DNA of 28,362 nt from a virus: positions 1 through 28,362 of the IMG/VR virus record IMGVR_UViG_3300031963_000729; one strand, given 5' to 3'. The notes under the pieces are model-generated. The model was not told where the DNA came from. It made no database searches and saw nothing but the letters and a program-made list of their open reading frames with translations. This document shows positions 8,781 to 15,881 of the stretch, in pieces. The translations under genes were made by a program, and so were the position numbers. The number at the start of each line of letters is the position of its first letter. The first letter of the stretch is position 1.

Positions 8781-10280
8781 ATGGCAGACAATATCGTAGC
8801 GGGTCTTTTTGGCCTAACACCTGAAATGTATGGTGAACAACAACGTAGAAGTTCTTTGCGTGAGGGAATTGAGCTTGCCCAATTAGACCCTGCGGCTCGT
8901 GGTGCGGCAATGACCTATGCGGGTGCTAGAGGGCTTGGTGGTGCTATTGCAGGTGCTATGGGCATAGAAGACCCTCAGTTGAAGATGATTACGCAACGTC
9001 AGCAATTGCTTGGAATGATTGACCCAAGCAATCCAGACTCATACCTTCAAGCCGCACAAATGGCATTGCAAAGTGGTGATGCACAGGCAGCCCTTGCTTT
9101 GCGTGAGCAAGGTACACAAGCCCGTATGCAAGCCATGAAGAATGAGGATTATTTGACCCAACGTGGCGCTCAAATGCAAGCCCGTGGTCTTGAGGGAATG
9201 GCTCAAAATTTAATAACACAGTTGAAGAACCCAGATGGTAGTGTTAATGAAGAGGTAAAAAATAGACTGTTGTCGTTCCCGCAAGGACAGGCGGCAATCT
9301 CTCAGTTTGCCAAAGTTATTCCTGATTTGCGTAGGATTGGCGCAATGGGTGCTACAGAAGACAATCCATTTAAAGTGTTTATTGACGATCAAACCATTCC
9401 AAAGACTGTTCAAACACTTGCAAAACAGTATTCAACTAGTCTTGAAAAGGGAATTCTTGATCCTGAAAAGGTTGATGCAAAAGCTAAAGAGTTGGCTGAG
9501 ATGACTCAGCGAATTAGTCAGTTTGAACAAAATCAAGCGCAGATTAAAAACAATCAAGACACACTTGCTTCATTAAGGTCTCAAGGTCTTGAGAACTCTC
9601 GTCAAAGCCTTTTGATTCAACAAGGCAATCAAGCATTGCAGGCGCAGAACATTGCTTTCCAACAGGATATGAAGAAAGCAGAAGCAGATCGTAAAGCAGA
9701 AGCCGCTAGAAGCAAGCCACTACCTTCTTATCTTGCAAAAGAGGAAGAGGCAGATTATGGAACTGCAACTGCCGCAACAAACTTAGCATCTGATGCCAAC
9801 AACTTCATCAACAGAATCAAGTCTGGTGACATCAAGTTTGGTCTGAAAGATAGAGCTAGTATTAGAACAAGGCAAGCATTTGGCTCACAAGACCCTGATG
9901 TTATTGCAAGAGAAGATTATGATAAGTTCTTGAAGGTATTGACCAATGAGAGTCTGCGCTTAAACAAAGGCACACAAACTGAAGGTGATGCTGTAAGGGC
10001 GGCAAAAGAACTTGAAAGTTCAGAGTCTCCTGCGGCGGCTGCAGCGGCAATGAGGCGTTTGGTTGAAATCAATGTACGTCGTACTCAGAACGCTTCTGAT
10101 GATGTATTGCGACGTAGAAAGAATGCTAATTTCCCTGACCCAGAGCGTCCAATTGAAGTACCTAAATTTGATGTTCAGATTATTGACAATGCTGACTATC
10201 AAAGGTTTCTTAAAAATCCAAAGTTCCCATCAGGAACGGCATTCATTGACCCCGAAGGACAGAGAAGGACAAAACCATAA
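8781..10280 (+). CDS. Internal virion / ejection-type protein (499 aa)
   Basis: The product has 499 residues, starting MADNIVAGLFGLTPEMYGEQQ, with an AAGGAA ribosome site just before. It is largely helical: an Ala/Gly segment near residues 45-62 (YAGARGLGGAIAGAMG), long Gln-rich helices (about 75-140), and a coiled-coil stretch (about 225-320) with KAEADRKAEAARS. The C terminus has a proline-rich linker and a small domain ending GTAFIDPEGQRRTKP. Proteins with this opening occur next to nozzle and fibre genes in short-tailed phages and are taken to be DNA-ejection proteins. No catalytic site is visible. Its TAA shares a base with the next ATG. Confidence 0.6.
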   Translation: MADNIVAGLFGLTPEMYGEQQRRSSLREGIELAQLDPAARGAAMTYAGARGLGGAIAGAMGIEDPQLKMITQRQQLLGMIDPSNPDSYLQAAQMALQSGDAQAALALREQGTQARMQAMKNEDYLTQRGAQMQARGLEGMAQNLITQLKNPDGSVNEEVKNRLLSFPQGQAAISQFAKVIPDLRRIGAMGATEDNPFKVFIDDQTIPKTVQTLAKQYSTSLEKGILDPEKVDAKAKELAEMTQRISQFEQNQAQIKNNQDTLASLRSQGLENSRQSLLIQQGNQALQAQNIAFQQDMKKAEADRKAEAARSKPLPSYLAKEEEADYGTATAATNLASDANNFINRIKSGDIKFGLKDRASIRTRQAFGSQDPDVIAREDYDKFLKVLTNESLRLNKGTQTEGDAVRAAKELESSESPAAAAAAMRRLVEINVRRTQNASDDVLRRRKNANFPDPERPIEVPKFDVQIIDNADYQRFLKNPKFPSGTAFIDPEGQRRTKP

Positions 10281-12169
10281 TGGCTGACTACAAAGATGCA
10301 CCACTTGCTGAACAACCACAGGCATTTAAATCAGTCCTTGGTTCGCCCGTAGAATACTCAGGGCCAGCCGAGACTCTTAGGTCTGTGGGTCAAGGCTTGA
10401 CCTTTGGAACACTTGAAGAAATTGAGGCGGCACTTAGAACTGGCTCAATCAGTGGGCCAGAGTATGAGAAACAGCGCAATCTTTTGCGTGAGCAACAAAA
10501 ACAGTTTGGCATGGATTTTCCCATTGTTAAAACAAGTGCAGAAATTGGTGGCAGTTTAATCGCTCCCCTTGGTATTGCCAAACAGGTGGCAAAACTTGCT
10601 CCCAAAACTCAAGATTTAATTACAGGCACAACTACATTGGGGCAACTGCTTCGTGGTGCTGCAATTGGAACAACTACAGGCGCGGCCTCTGGCTATGGTT
10701 TTGCTGAGAAGGATGAAGGATCAGAGACTGCAATGGGCGGCGTGTTTGGCGGCGTTCTAGGCGGCTCTGTGCCAATTGTCGTAAAGGGTGCAGGCACTCT
10801 TATCAAGAATGTCTTGAACTCTGCGGGTATTGGCGATCAAGAGACTGCGGCATCAAAGATGTTGGCAAACTATCTCCAAAAAGACAATCTTTCGCCAACA
10901 GAAGCACAGCAAGCATTGAATGAACTGCGCCGCATTGGCATTCCCAATCCGGTCATTGCTGACTTGGGTAAAAGCCTTAACGACTTGGCTTACAGCGCAT
11001 ACGTTGTGCAATCCAAAGTCAAAGGTGCTACTAAAGAATTCCTTGAAAATCGTCTTATTGACCAACCCAGTAACATTGTGCAGGGCTTGGTTGAAAAAGC
11101 TGGCTTGGCTAAAAATGTCAATGGTTTTGAATATCTTGAGGCATTGGCGGCAAATCAGTCACGGCTGGCAAGCCAAGCATACCCACTAGCGTACAGCAAA
11201 GATATTGATGCTCGTCCGTTTCGTCAATATGTAGATCGAGATTTATTTAAAAACGCCTATGCTAATGCCGTAAAAAATGCTGATGCACAAGGTAAAAAAT
11301 TACCATCACTTGAATCAATACGCAACGCTCAGTCTGTTCCTACTGAAATATTGCATGAAATTAAAATTGGCTTAGACCAAGTAGTTGATTCAAATACTGA
11401 TGCTTTAACAGGAAAAATGACCAAGTATGGCGCTACAGTTGTTAAAGTTAAAGATGAATTTAACGATCTAATTAAATCACTCAATAATGATTACAGAAAA
11501 GCAAATGAAGAATTTGCTGATGCAGAACGCATCAAAAAGGCTTTTAGTATGGGCGAAAAATATCAAACACTCAACCCAGCAGAAGCCGCATCTAAAATCA
11601 AAAAAATGACTTCTGATGAGAAAGAAGCATTTCGTTTGGGGGTGATGGCTGATGTCAATGAACGCCTTATAGATTACAAAAGTGGTGACTTTACCAAGCA
11701 AGTATTTAAATCAGAAAAGCAAAAGCTATTGTTGCGAAATGCTTTTACTGATACTGTTGATGCCAATGGCAAAGTTAAGTCTGCACAGGACTCTTACACT
11801 GAGTTTTCTCAATATGTAAAAGGATTGAATCGTCAAGCTGAAACTAAGCAGCGTGTTCTTGCAGGTTCTAGAACAGATGAAAATCAGGCGGTGCGTGAGC
11901 AAGCCAACCTTTTGGGTTCACTTGCACAAGCAGTTGTAACAAGTGACCCTGTAAGTATGCTTAGAGCTGGTGGCTCGGCCTTGCTGTCAAGAGCAAAAGG
12001 CATAAGCAGTGAAAGTTCAGAGGCTCTGCAAAAACGCTTGTTTACTGTTGATCCAGTAGAGCAGACGGCAATCTTGCGAGAACTAAATCTTAGAGCGCGA
12101 AAGCCAAAAACTGGCTTGCTAACTGGTGCTGCGGCTGTTGGAAGTGCCACTGGTATTCTAGGAGATTGA
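10280..12169 (+). CDS. Internal virion / ejection-type protein with glycine-zipper segment (629 aa)
   Basis: The product has 629 residues, starting MADYKDAPLAEQPQAF. Residues about 90-175 hold two Gly/Ala-rich hydrophobic stretches (GAAIGTTTGAASGYGFA and GGVFGGVLGGSVPIVVKGAG) of glycine-zipper type, able to insert in a membrane. The rest is helical with repeated Lys/Glu segments, and the C terminus has another Ala/Gly segment (LLTGAAAVGSATGILG). This is the third large protein of the set and fits a channel-forming ejection protein. It starts in a TAATG overlap and ends one base before a tiny membrane gene, where the lysis-side chain of small genes begins. Confidence 0.6.
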   Translation: MADYKDAPLAEQPQAFKSVLGSPVEYSGPAETLRSVGQGLTFGTLEEIEAALRTGSISGPEYEKQRNLLREQQKQFGMDFPIVKTSAEIGGSLIAPLGIAKQVAKLAPKTQDLITGTTTLGQLLRGAAIGTTTGAASGYGFAEKDEGSETAMGGVFGGVLGGSVPIVVKGAGTLIKNVLNSAGIGDQETAASKMLANYLQKDNLSPTEAQQALNELRRIGIPNPVIADLGKSLNDLAYSAYVVQSKVKGATKEFLENRLIDQPSNIVQGLVEKAGLAKNVNGFEYLEALAANQSRLASQAYPLAYSKDIDARPFRQYVDRDLFKNAYANAVKNADAQGKKLPSLESIRNAQSVPTEILHEIKIGLDQVVDSNTDALTGKMTKYGATVVKVKDEFNDLIKSLNNDYRKANEEFADAERIKKAFSMGEKYQTLNPAEAASKIKKMTSDEKEAFRLGVMADVNERLIDYKSGDFTKQVFKSEKQKLLLRNAFTDTVDANGKVKSAQDSYTEFSQYVKGLNRQAETKQRVLAGSRTDENQAVREQANLLGSLAQAVVTSDPVSMLRAGGSALLSRAKGISSESSEALQKRLFTVDPVEQTAILRELNLRARKPKTGLLTGAAAVGSATGILGD

Positions 12170-12170
12170 C

Positions 12171-12263
12171 ATGAAAGATTGGGTTGAAGCAATCATTGCT
12201 TCGGCCTTAGTTCTTTGTTTTGTAATCTTTTGTAGTTATATTATTGTTTGGGCATTTCCGTGA
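12171..12263 (+). CDS. 30-residue single-span membrane protein
   Basis: ATG at 12171 directly follows the TGA of the ejection gene. The product is MKDWVEAIIASALVLCFVIF followed by CSYIIVWAFP: a short charged head and one long hydrophobic helix covering almost the whole protein. It ends within GTGA, overlapping the next gene's GTG. Very short single-span proteins beside lysis genes can be holin-like or pinholin-like, but nothing here proves that. Coding status rests on its perfect fit into the overlapping chain. Confidence 0.5.
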   Translation: MKDWVEAIIASALVLCFVIFCSYIIVWAFP

Positions 12264-12373
12264 TCGCCTTTCTCTTGGCGGCAACCATAGAGTACCGATG
12301 TATTAAATGGACTTGGACTGGCGATGTGTTTAATCGCAGAGTAGTCTGTCTCAAGTGGGAGAGAAAGAAGTGA
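12260..12373 (+). CDS. 37-residue basic protein with N-terminal hydrophobic segment
   Basis: A GTG start at 12260 overlaps the previous TGA (GTGA), and its own TGA overlaps the next GTG in the same way. The product starts MIAFLLAATIEYRCIKWTWT and ends with a basic tail RRVVCLKWERKK. It has a short hydrophobic N terminus and two cysteines. The function is unknown. The tight GTGA overlaps on both sides are the main evidence that it is a gene. Confidence 0.5.
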   Translation: MIAFLLAATIEYRCIKWTWTGDVFNRRVVCLKWERKK

Positions 12374-12867
12374 TCGATCCAATTTCTGCTCTAGCTGGCA
12401 TACAGTCAGCTATTTCAATGGTCAAGAAGGCAGCGGGAGTTGCCCAAGACCTAGGTTCACTTGCGCCCATGATTGGCAAGCTATTTGACGCTAAGTCTGT
12501 AGCTACAAAAGCAATGCTTCAGGCTAAACAGTCTGGCAAAGGCTCGAACATGGGTACGGCTTTGCAGATTGAGATGGCTTTAGAACAAGCTAGGGCGTTT
12601 GAGGAAGAGTTAAAGATGCTCTTCATGCAGACAGGCAAGATTGATGTCTGGAACAAGATTAAAGCCCGTCAAGCAGAGATGGACTTGGCAGACGCTAAAG
12701 AGATTAGTGCTTTAAAGAAGGCCGAGAAAGCAGCCAAAGAGAAAGAGCAAGAAATGAACGAACTAGCCATGATTATTGGCGGTTGTGCGTTTGTGTTGTT
12801 CTTGGTATTTGTTGGTGTAAATGAGTTGATGGAATTTTGTGCAACGACTCGTAGATGTGGCAGATGA
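12370..12867 (+). CDS. Membrane-anchored helical protein of the late small-gene chain (165 aa)
   Basis: A GTG at 12370 is chosen over an in-frame GTG at 12355 because it makes the GTGA overlap with the preceding stop and follows a GGGAGAGAAAG purine-rich site. The product begins MIDPISALAGIQSAISMVKKA. A Lys/Ala/Glu-rich helical stretch, likely a coiled coil (about residues 85-135: ARQAEMDLADAKEISALKKA), leads to one membrane span (AMIIGGCAFVLFLVFVGV). Proteins opening this way are frequent in short-tailed aquatic phages near lysis genes. The layout (long helix, then C-terminal span) is opposite to Rz. The function is unknown. Confidence 0.65.
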   Translation: MIDPISALAGIQSAISMVKKAAGVAQDLGSLAPMIGKLFDAKSVATKAMLQAKQSGKGSNMGTALQIEMALEQARAFEEELKMLFMQTGKIDVWNKIKARQAEMDLADAKEISALKKAEKAAKEKEQEMNELAMIIGGCAFVLFLVFVGVNELMEFCATTRRCGR

Positions 12868-13019
12868 ATGAGTACCAGAAGACCTTTGACTTGTGCTTAA
12901 AAATCTTCGTTTACGGGGTAGTGGCACTTTATTTCTTGGGTTTTCTGAAGTTCTTACCTGATGATCTGTCAGACAGAATTGTTAATCTTTTACTTGGAAA
13001 GGTTGGATTGGGCAAATGA
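12864..13019 (+). CDS. 51-residue single-span membrane protein
   Basis: The ATG at 12864 forms ATGA with the previous stop. The product starts MNEYQKTFDLCLKIFVYGVV and has one membrane helix at about residues 13-31, then a short amphipathic tail (LPDDLSDRIVNLLLGKVGLGK). It is too short for a class I holin and has only one span, so it could be a class III-like or accessory holin; this is a guess. Both ends overlap neighbouring genes by four bases. Confidence 0.55.
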   Translation: MNEYQKTFDLCLKIFVYGVVALYFLGFLKFLPDDLSDRIVNLLLGKVGLGK

Positions 13020-13183
13020 GAATCACCACTTACCAACAGAATGCTCAAATGTTGTCAGAGGCTCACCGAGTGATCCACCAACAGAATATGAAGCGCTTGG
13101 CAGAGTTAAGCAGACAAGCTCAACAACAACAGAAAGCCCAAGAGATTAAGACTCAATGGGCTAAAGTGGATGTTAAGGTATGA
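13016..13183 (+). CDS. 55-residue Gln-rich coiled-coil protein
   Basis: It starts in an ATGA overlap at 13016 and stops in another at 13180-13183. The product begins MRITTYQQNAQMLSEAHRVI and continues with a Gln/Ala/Lys-rich helix (LAELSRQAQQQQKAQEIK). There is no signal or membrane segment. It is a soluble helical peptide of unknown role inside the small-gene chain. Confidence 0.5.
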   Translation: MRITTYQQNAQMLSEAHRVIHQQNMKRLAELSRQAQQQQKAQEIKTQWAKVDVKV

Positions 13184-13371
13184 GATACATATTGCTTCTT
13201 TTACTGTTAACTGGTTGTGATGAGAAATATCGGTATTTTTGTCAGAACCCAGACAATTTCCATGCTGAACCTTGCCAGAAACCTAGATGCCAATTCACTC
13301 AGACCTGCCCTGAATATTTAGTTGCACCAATCTTGGAGAAAAAAGTTGACGAAGTTAAACCTAACAACTGA
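13180..13371 (+). CDS. Small cysteine-rich lipoprotein
   Basis: The product has 63 residues, starting MRYILLLLLLTGCDEKYRYF. It has a signal sequence with lipobox LLTG-C, which places lipidation on C12. The mature part has four more cysteines (C21, C32, C37, C43) that could form two disulphides in the periplasm. It is not the usual proline-rich Rz1 type, and a separate Rz1 exists downstream, so another periplasmic or outer-membrane role such as superinfection exclusion or lysis control is possible. This is inferred from the signal alone. It begins in an ATGA overlap, and its last 26 bases overlap the next gene. Confidence 0.7.
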   Translation: MRYILLLLLLTGCDEKYRYFCQNPDNFHAEPCQKPRCQFTQTCPEYLVAPILEKKVDEVKPNN

Positions 13372-13855
13372 AGAGATCGAGGTAAGAATTTGGGGCTTTG
13401 TCGTGATTGCAGTCACGCTTATCCTCATGTTTATTGTTGGTGCTTTGCTCTACTCGGTCACTTTTGTGACTCAGCCTATCAAAAGCATGGCCCCGATTGA
13501 CCAAGCCTATACCAAGATGTTGAACGACATTGTTCTCTTGATCGTTGGTGGTATCGGTGGAGTTATTGGCAAACGGGCTATGTCTAGTGCTTCTAAGGCG
13601 TTTAATCCTCCAACGCAACCAATGTGTCAACCAATGGGCTATCAAGGCTCTATGGGCGGTTTTAATTCGTCCTATGCCCCTCCGCAATCTGCCTATGGTT
13701 TGCCTTCTCAACCTTTCGGTGCTATGCCTGTTTGGAAGAACCCTGAGTTGGATGAGAGTTGGACACCTGGCCCTCCTCCAACTACCCCTCCTGACCACCT
13801 AGAAGATGACCAAGAGCGTGAAGAGTTGGCTCAAGCAAGAAAAGAGGCTGAATAA
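13346..13855 (+). CDS. Two-span membrane protein, holin candidate
   Basis: A TTG at 13346 is preferred because GGAG lies seven bases upstream; an in-frame TTG at 13322 has no such site. The product (169 residues) begins with LTTEEIEVRIWGFVV. Two membrane helices are visible: about residues 14-38 (IAVTLILMFIVGALLYSVTF) and about 60-77 (DIVLLIVGGIGGVIG). After them comes a Pro/Gln/Gly-rich cytoplasmic-like tail and an acidic end (PPDHLEDDQEREELAQ). Two spans just upstream of Rz and the endolysin fit a class II holin, although the tail is unusually long. It overlaps the lipoprotein gene at the 5' end and shares one base with Rz. Confidence 0.6.
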   Translation: MTKLNLTTEEIEVRIWGFVVIAVTLILMFIVGALLYSVTFVTQPIKSMAPIDQAYTKMLNDIVLLIVGGIGGVIGKRAMSSASKAFNPPTQPMCQPMGYQGSMGGFNSSYAPPQSAYGLPSQPFGAMPVWKNPELDESWTPGPPPTTPPDHLEDDQEREELAQARKEAE

Positions 13856-14352
13856 TGTTACCTTTACCTCTCCCGTGGCTGATTGTGGGTGTTCTAGTGT
13901 CTTTATTCGGGTCTTACAGGGTAGGACACCACTATGGATGGCTAGAACGTGATGGCGACATGAAGATCGCTATTGCTAAAAAGAACGAAGAATCTCGTAA
14001 AACAGAACAGAAATTGACTGAAGAACTGAACCTAAATGCTACTAAATTATTGGAGGCAAACAATGCTATCAATCAAAAGACTTCTGCCCTTAGTGCTGCC
14101 AATCGTGCTGGCAAGTTGCGCCTCTGCCCCTCAAGTAACGTATCAACCCCCACAAATACCCCCGTTGCCCCCACAAATACAGAAGCAACCCGTGAACCTG
14201 ACAGACAGGCTGACCAACCTTCTGATGCCGAAAGAGCAACCATCGAAGCCATCGCAGAAATAGTCGCCCAAGGGGATAAGAATACTGCGGCTTTAAATGC
14301 TTGTGTGGACTCGTATAACCAGATGAGAGATTTACTAAATGGTAACAAGTGA
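13855..14352 (+). CDS. Rz: i-spanin (Rz-like)
   Basis: The product has 165 residues with one N-terminal membrane helix (PWLIVGVLVSLFGSYRVGHHYGW, about residues 8-30). A periplasmic helical region follows, likely coiled coil (about 38-85: KKNEESRKTEQKLTEELNLNA), then a Thr/Pro/Asn linker and a C-terminal helix. This is the Rz layout: the inner-membrane half of the spanin complex, which joins inner and outer membranes at the end of lysis. The decisive support is a lipoprotein gene (14063-14263) nested in another frame. The start shares a base with the upstream stop, and the end overlaps the endolysin by 14 bases. Confidence 0.85.
   Translation: MLPLPLPWLIVGVLVSLFGSYRVGHHYGWLERDGDMKIAIAKKNEESRKTEQKLTEELNLNATKLLEANNAINQKTSALSAANRAGKLRLCPSSNVSTPTNTPVAPTNTEATREPDRQADQPSDAERATIEAIAEIVAQGDKNTAALNACVDSYNQMRDLLNGNK
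14063..14263 (+). CDS. Rz1: o-spanin (Rz1-like), nested inside Rz
   Basis: This 66-residue proline-rich lipoprotein lies wholly inside the Rz gene in another frame. The ATG at 14063 follows GGAGG at 14052-14056 with a six-base spacer, a strong ribosome site that also has to encode Rz residues. The signal is MLSIKRLLPLVLPIVLASC with lipobox VLAS-C19. The mature part is proline/glutamine-rich (VTYQPPQIPPLPPQIQKQPV), as in lambda Rz1. It is the outer-membrane partner of the spanin pair. It ends in TAG, one of the few amber stops in the window. Confidence 0.88.
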   Translation: MLSIKRLLPLVLPIVLASCASAPQVTYQPPQIPPLPPQIQKQPVNLTDRLTNLLMPKEQPSKPSQK

Positions 14353-14932
14353 ACAATTAGCTAGATTACATATTGGTAATCAATGGTTAGATGCCCTGAA
14401 TGCCACTTTTGAGAGGTTTGACATTATGAGTCCGCTTAGAAAGGCGGCTTTCATTGGTCAATGTGGGCATGAATGTGGGAACTTTAAGATGCTCGAAGAA
14501 GGCTTATCTTATTCTGCGGCTGGCCTGATGAAAACATGGCCCAAGCGCTTTGATGCTACCAAGGCTCAAGCGTGTCAGAGAAATCCAAGGCTCATTGCCA
14601 ATTCTGTTTACGCCAATCGCATGGGTAACAGGGATGAGGCCAGTGGGGATGGGTATCGTTTCCGAGGCAGAGGATGTATACAATTAACTGGCTCTAGCTC
14701 GTATTTCCATGCAGGGAAGGCTTTAGGAGTTGATCTCATTATGAACCCCGAGTTAGTGGCTACTCCTATGTATGCCGCACTAACTGCGGGATGGTTTTGG
14801 GATACGCATAAGCTAAACCAATACGCTGATTCTCGTGACTATAAGACCATGACCAAAAAGATCAATGGTGGCTTTATTGGCTTAGAAGACCGCATCAAGC
14901 ACATTAACCATGCCTTAGAGGTTCTTACTTAA
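14339..14932 (+). CDS. Endolysin, GH19 (chitinase-like) muramidase family
   Basis: The product has 197 residues. Motifs of glycoside hydrolase 19 endolysins are clear: IGQCGHECGNFKMLEEGLSY (about 39-58), with E45 as the likely catalytic acid and E54 nine residues on, then YANRMGNRDEASGDGYRFRG and RGCIQLTGSSSYFHAG. It should cut the glycan strands of peptidoglycan. There is no signal peptide and no binding domain, so it needs a holin for release. It overlaps the Rz end by 14 bases. At its 3' end it overlaps the leftward operon tail-to-tail by 18 bases, leaving no room for an intergenic terminator. Confidence 0.9.
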   Translation: MVTSEQLARLHIGNQWLDALNATFERFDIMSPLRKAAFIGQCGHECGNFKMLEEGLSYSAAGLMKTWPKRFDATKAQACQRNPRLIANSVYANRMGNRDEASGDGYRFRGRGCIQLTGSSSYFHAGKALGVDLIMNPELVATPMYAALTAGWFWDTHKLNQYADSRDYKTMTKKINGGFIGLEDRIKHINHALEVLT

Positions 14933-15109
14933 ATCTTTATACGCCTGAAGCGCCGTCTTTAGATCGCACTGCAATTGCTGAATGCGGTCATCCTGTTCGC
15001 ACAGTTTGACGTAGCACTCGCCTGCAAAATCAACCAAGCTCTCGCGCTCCCAAATGTCAAACTTGGGCATTTGAATTTGGCGCTTGCGCCAGCCGCTTTG
15101 GTTAGTCAT
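14915..15109 (-). CDS. Small helical protein, last gene of leftward operon
   Basis: The ATG at 15109 (64 residues, MTNQSGWRKRQIQMPKFDIW) is chosen because it sits in an ATGACTAA overlap with the stop of the gene before it. The second half is a helix with two cysteines (FAGECYVKLCEQDDRIQQLQ), perhaps a coiled coil. There are no motifs of known function. Its 3' end overlaps the endolysin gene on the other strand by 18 bases. Confidence 0.55.
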   Translation of the reverse strand: MTNQSGWRKRQIQMPKFDIWERESLVDFAGECYVKLCEQDDRIQQLQCDLKTALQAYKDLSKNL

Positions 15110-15293
15110 TGGTTTCTTTCTTTGAAGGTGCGTCCAGTTCAAGGCGGTAATACTTGGCAGGCATCTTGGCGTTCTTATCCAGTTGCTTACGCAGCCACTC
15201 AGCGCCGCCAAGTTCTTGCAAGATCATCCAATGTCTGTCAGACATCCGGACTTGTCGTCCTAGTAGGGGTTCAGGTGGTTTCGGTCTTGGCAT
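15102..15293 (-). CDS. 63-residue protein, possible small DNA-binding type
   Basis: The product begins MPRPKPPEPLLGRQVRMSDR and continues HWMILQELGGAEWLRKQLDK. A basic strand-like segment (GRQVRMSD) followed by two helices resembles the ribbon-helix-helix plan, and similar sequences occur as small phage orphans; DNA binding is only an inference. It overlaps the upstream zinc-finger-like gene by 23 bases and the downstream gene by eight. Confidence 0.55.
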   Translation of the reverse strand: MPRPKPPEPLLGRQVRMSDRHWMILQELGGAEWLRKQLDKNAKMPAKYYRLELDAPSKKETND

Positions 15294-15459
15294 TTTGTCT
15301 TAAGTGTTTACCAGTTGTTCGTCTGACCCAGCAAAGCTGGCAGTTCCATTTTGCGCCCATATCAACACCGCCCTCTGGCGGCCTATCAGCTTGGCACTTG
15401 GTGCAAAACTTTAGTCGATGCACAGGCGTGACTCGGCCCATTTGAATCGCAGGCATCAT
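15271..15459 (-). CDS. Small zinc-finger-like protein
   Basis: The product has 62 residues (MMPAIQMGRVTPVHRLKFCT...). Two CxxC pairs, C19/C22 (KFCTKCQ) and C40/C43 (NCQLCW), are spaced as in a zinc ribbon, with a basic tail. AGGAG lies upstream and the start overlaps the previous stop (TAATG). It is likely a zinc-binding accessory or regulatory protein; the target is unknown. Confidence 0.6.
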   Translation of the reverse strand: MMPAIQMGRVTPVHRLKFCTKCQADRPPEGGVDMGAKWNCQLCWVRRTTGKHLRQNAKTETT

Positions 15460-15671
15460 TAGCGCACTCTCCTGAGAGGTACATCCACAAGGCGATCACG
15501 CTCGGGCGGTGGGGGAGCCATTTTCTCGGATGGCGGTGTCCATCCATGCTTGCGCCAAAGTGTTTGCACATCAGCGCCCGACTCCCATTTAAACTCTACA
15601 ATGCCGTCTTTGTCCATTTTGGTGGGAGTTGACGGGTAACTAATCTTTGAATATGGTGGTTTTTCTAACAT
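15459..15671 (-). CDS. 70-residue phage protein, unknown
   Basis: The ATG at 15671 follows AAGGAG with a five-base spacer. The product contains GIVEFKWESGADVQTLWRKH and GWTPPSE, which looks like a small conserved domain: a strand, then a helix ending GWTPP. The C terminus is Pro/Arg-rich. There is no membrane segment and no metal motif. The function is unknown. It shares one base with the next gene. Confidence 0.6.
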   Translation of the reverse strand: MLEKPPYSKISYPSTPTKMDKDGIVEFKWESGADVQTLWRKHGWTPPSEKMAPPPPERDRLVDVPLRRVR

Positions 15672-15680
15672 GATGTCTCC

Positions 15681-15881
15681 TTAAAAAGGTATTTGATCCC
15701 ATTCCCAATGTTCGCACTCAACTGTGCCAGTTATCCATTCTAGTGGCGGCGCTGCTCCATATTGTTGACAGATGCCTGTCTCAAAATTGTTACACTGTCG
15801 GCAATTGACTTGGATGGTGTTGATCTGTTTGATCTGGCTGTCCAAATGCCTCTTGATTGCGTTTATTTCGATTAAATTCAT
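15681..15881 (-). CDS. Small Cys-containing protein overlapping the helicase end
   Basis: ATG at 15881 gives 66 residues: MNLIEINAIKRHLDSQIKQI, then NCRQCNNFETGICQQYG and TVECEHWEWDQIPF. The cysteines (CxxC, then two more) suggest a bound metal. AGAGG lies nine bases upstream of the ATG. The first 92 bases overlap the 3' end of the helicase gene in another frame, a longer overlap than usual here, but composition and the ribosome site favour a real gene. Confidence 0.6.
   Translation of the reverse strand: MNLIEINAIKRHLDSQIKQINTIQVNCRQCNNFETGICQQYGAAPPLEWITGTVECEHWEWDQIPF

Noticed and set aside
13322-13345. Upstream TTG as start of the two-span membrane protein
   Set aside because: No ribosome site precedes it, whereas the TTG at 13346 has GGAG at seven bases.
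15386-15571. Minus-strand frame overlapping two small leftward genes
   Set aside because: The neighbouring frames have ribosome sites, coupled starts and domain-like sequences; this frame has neither.
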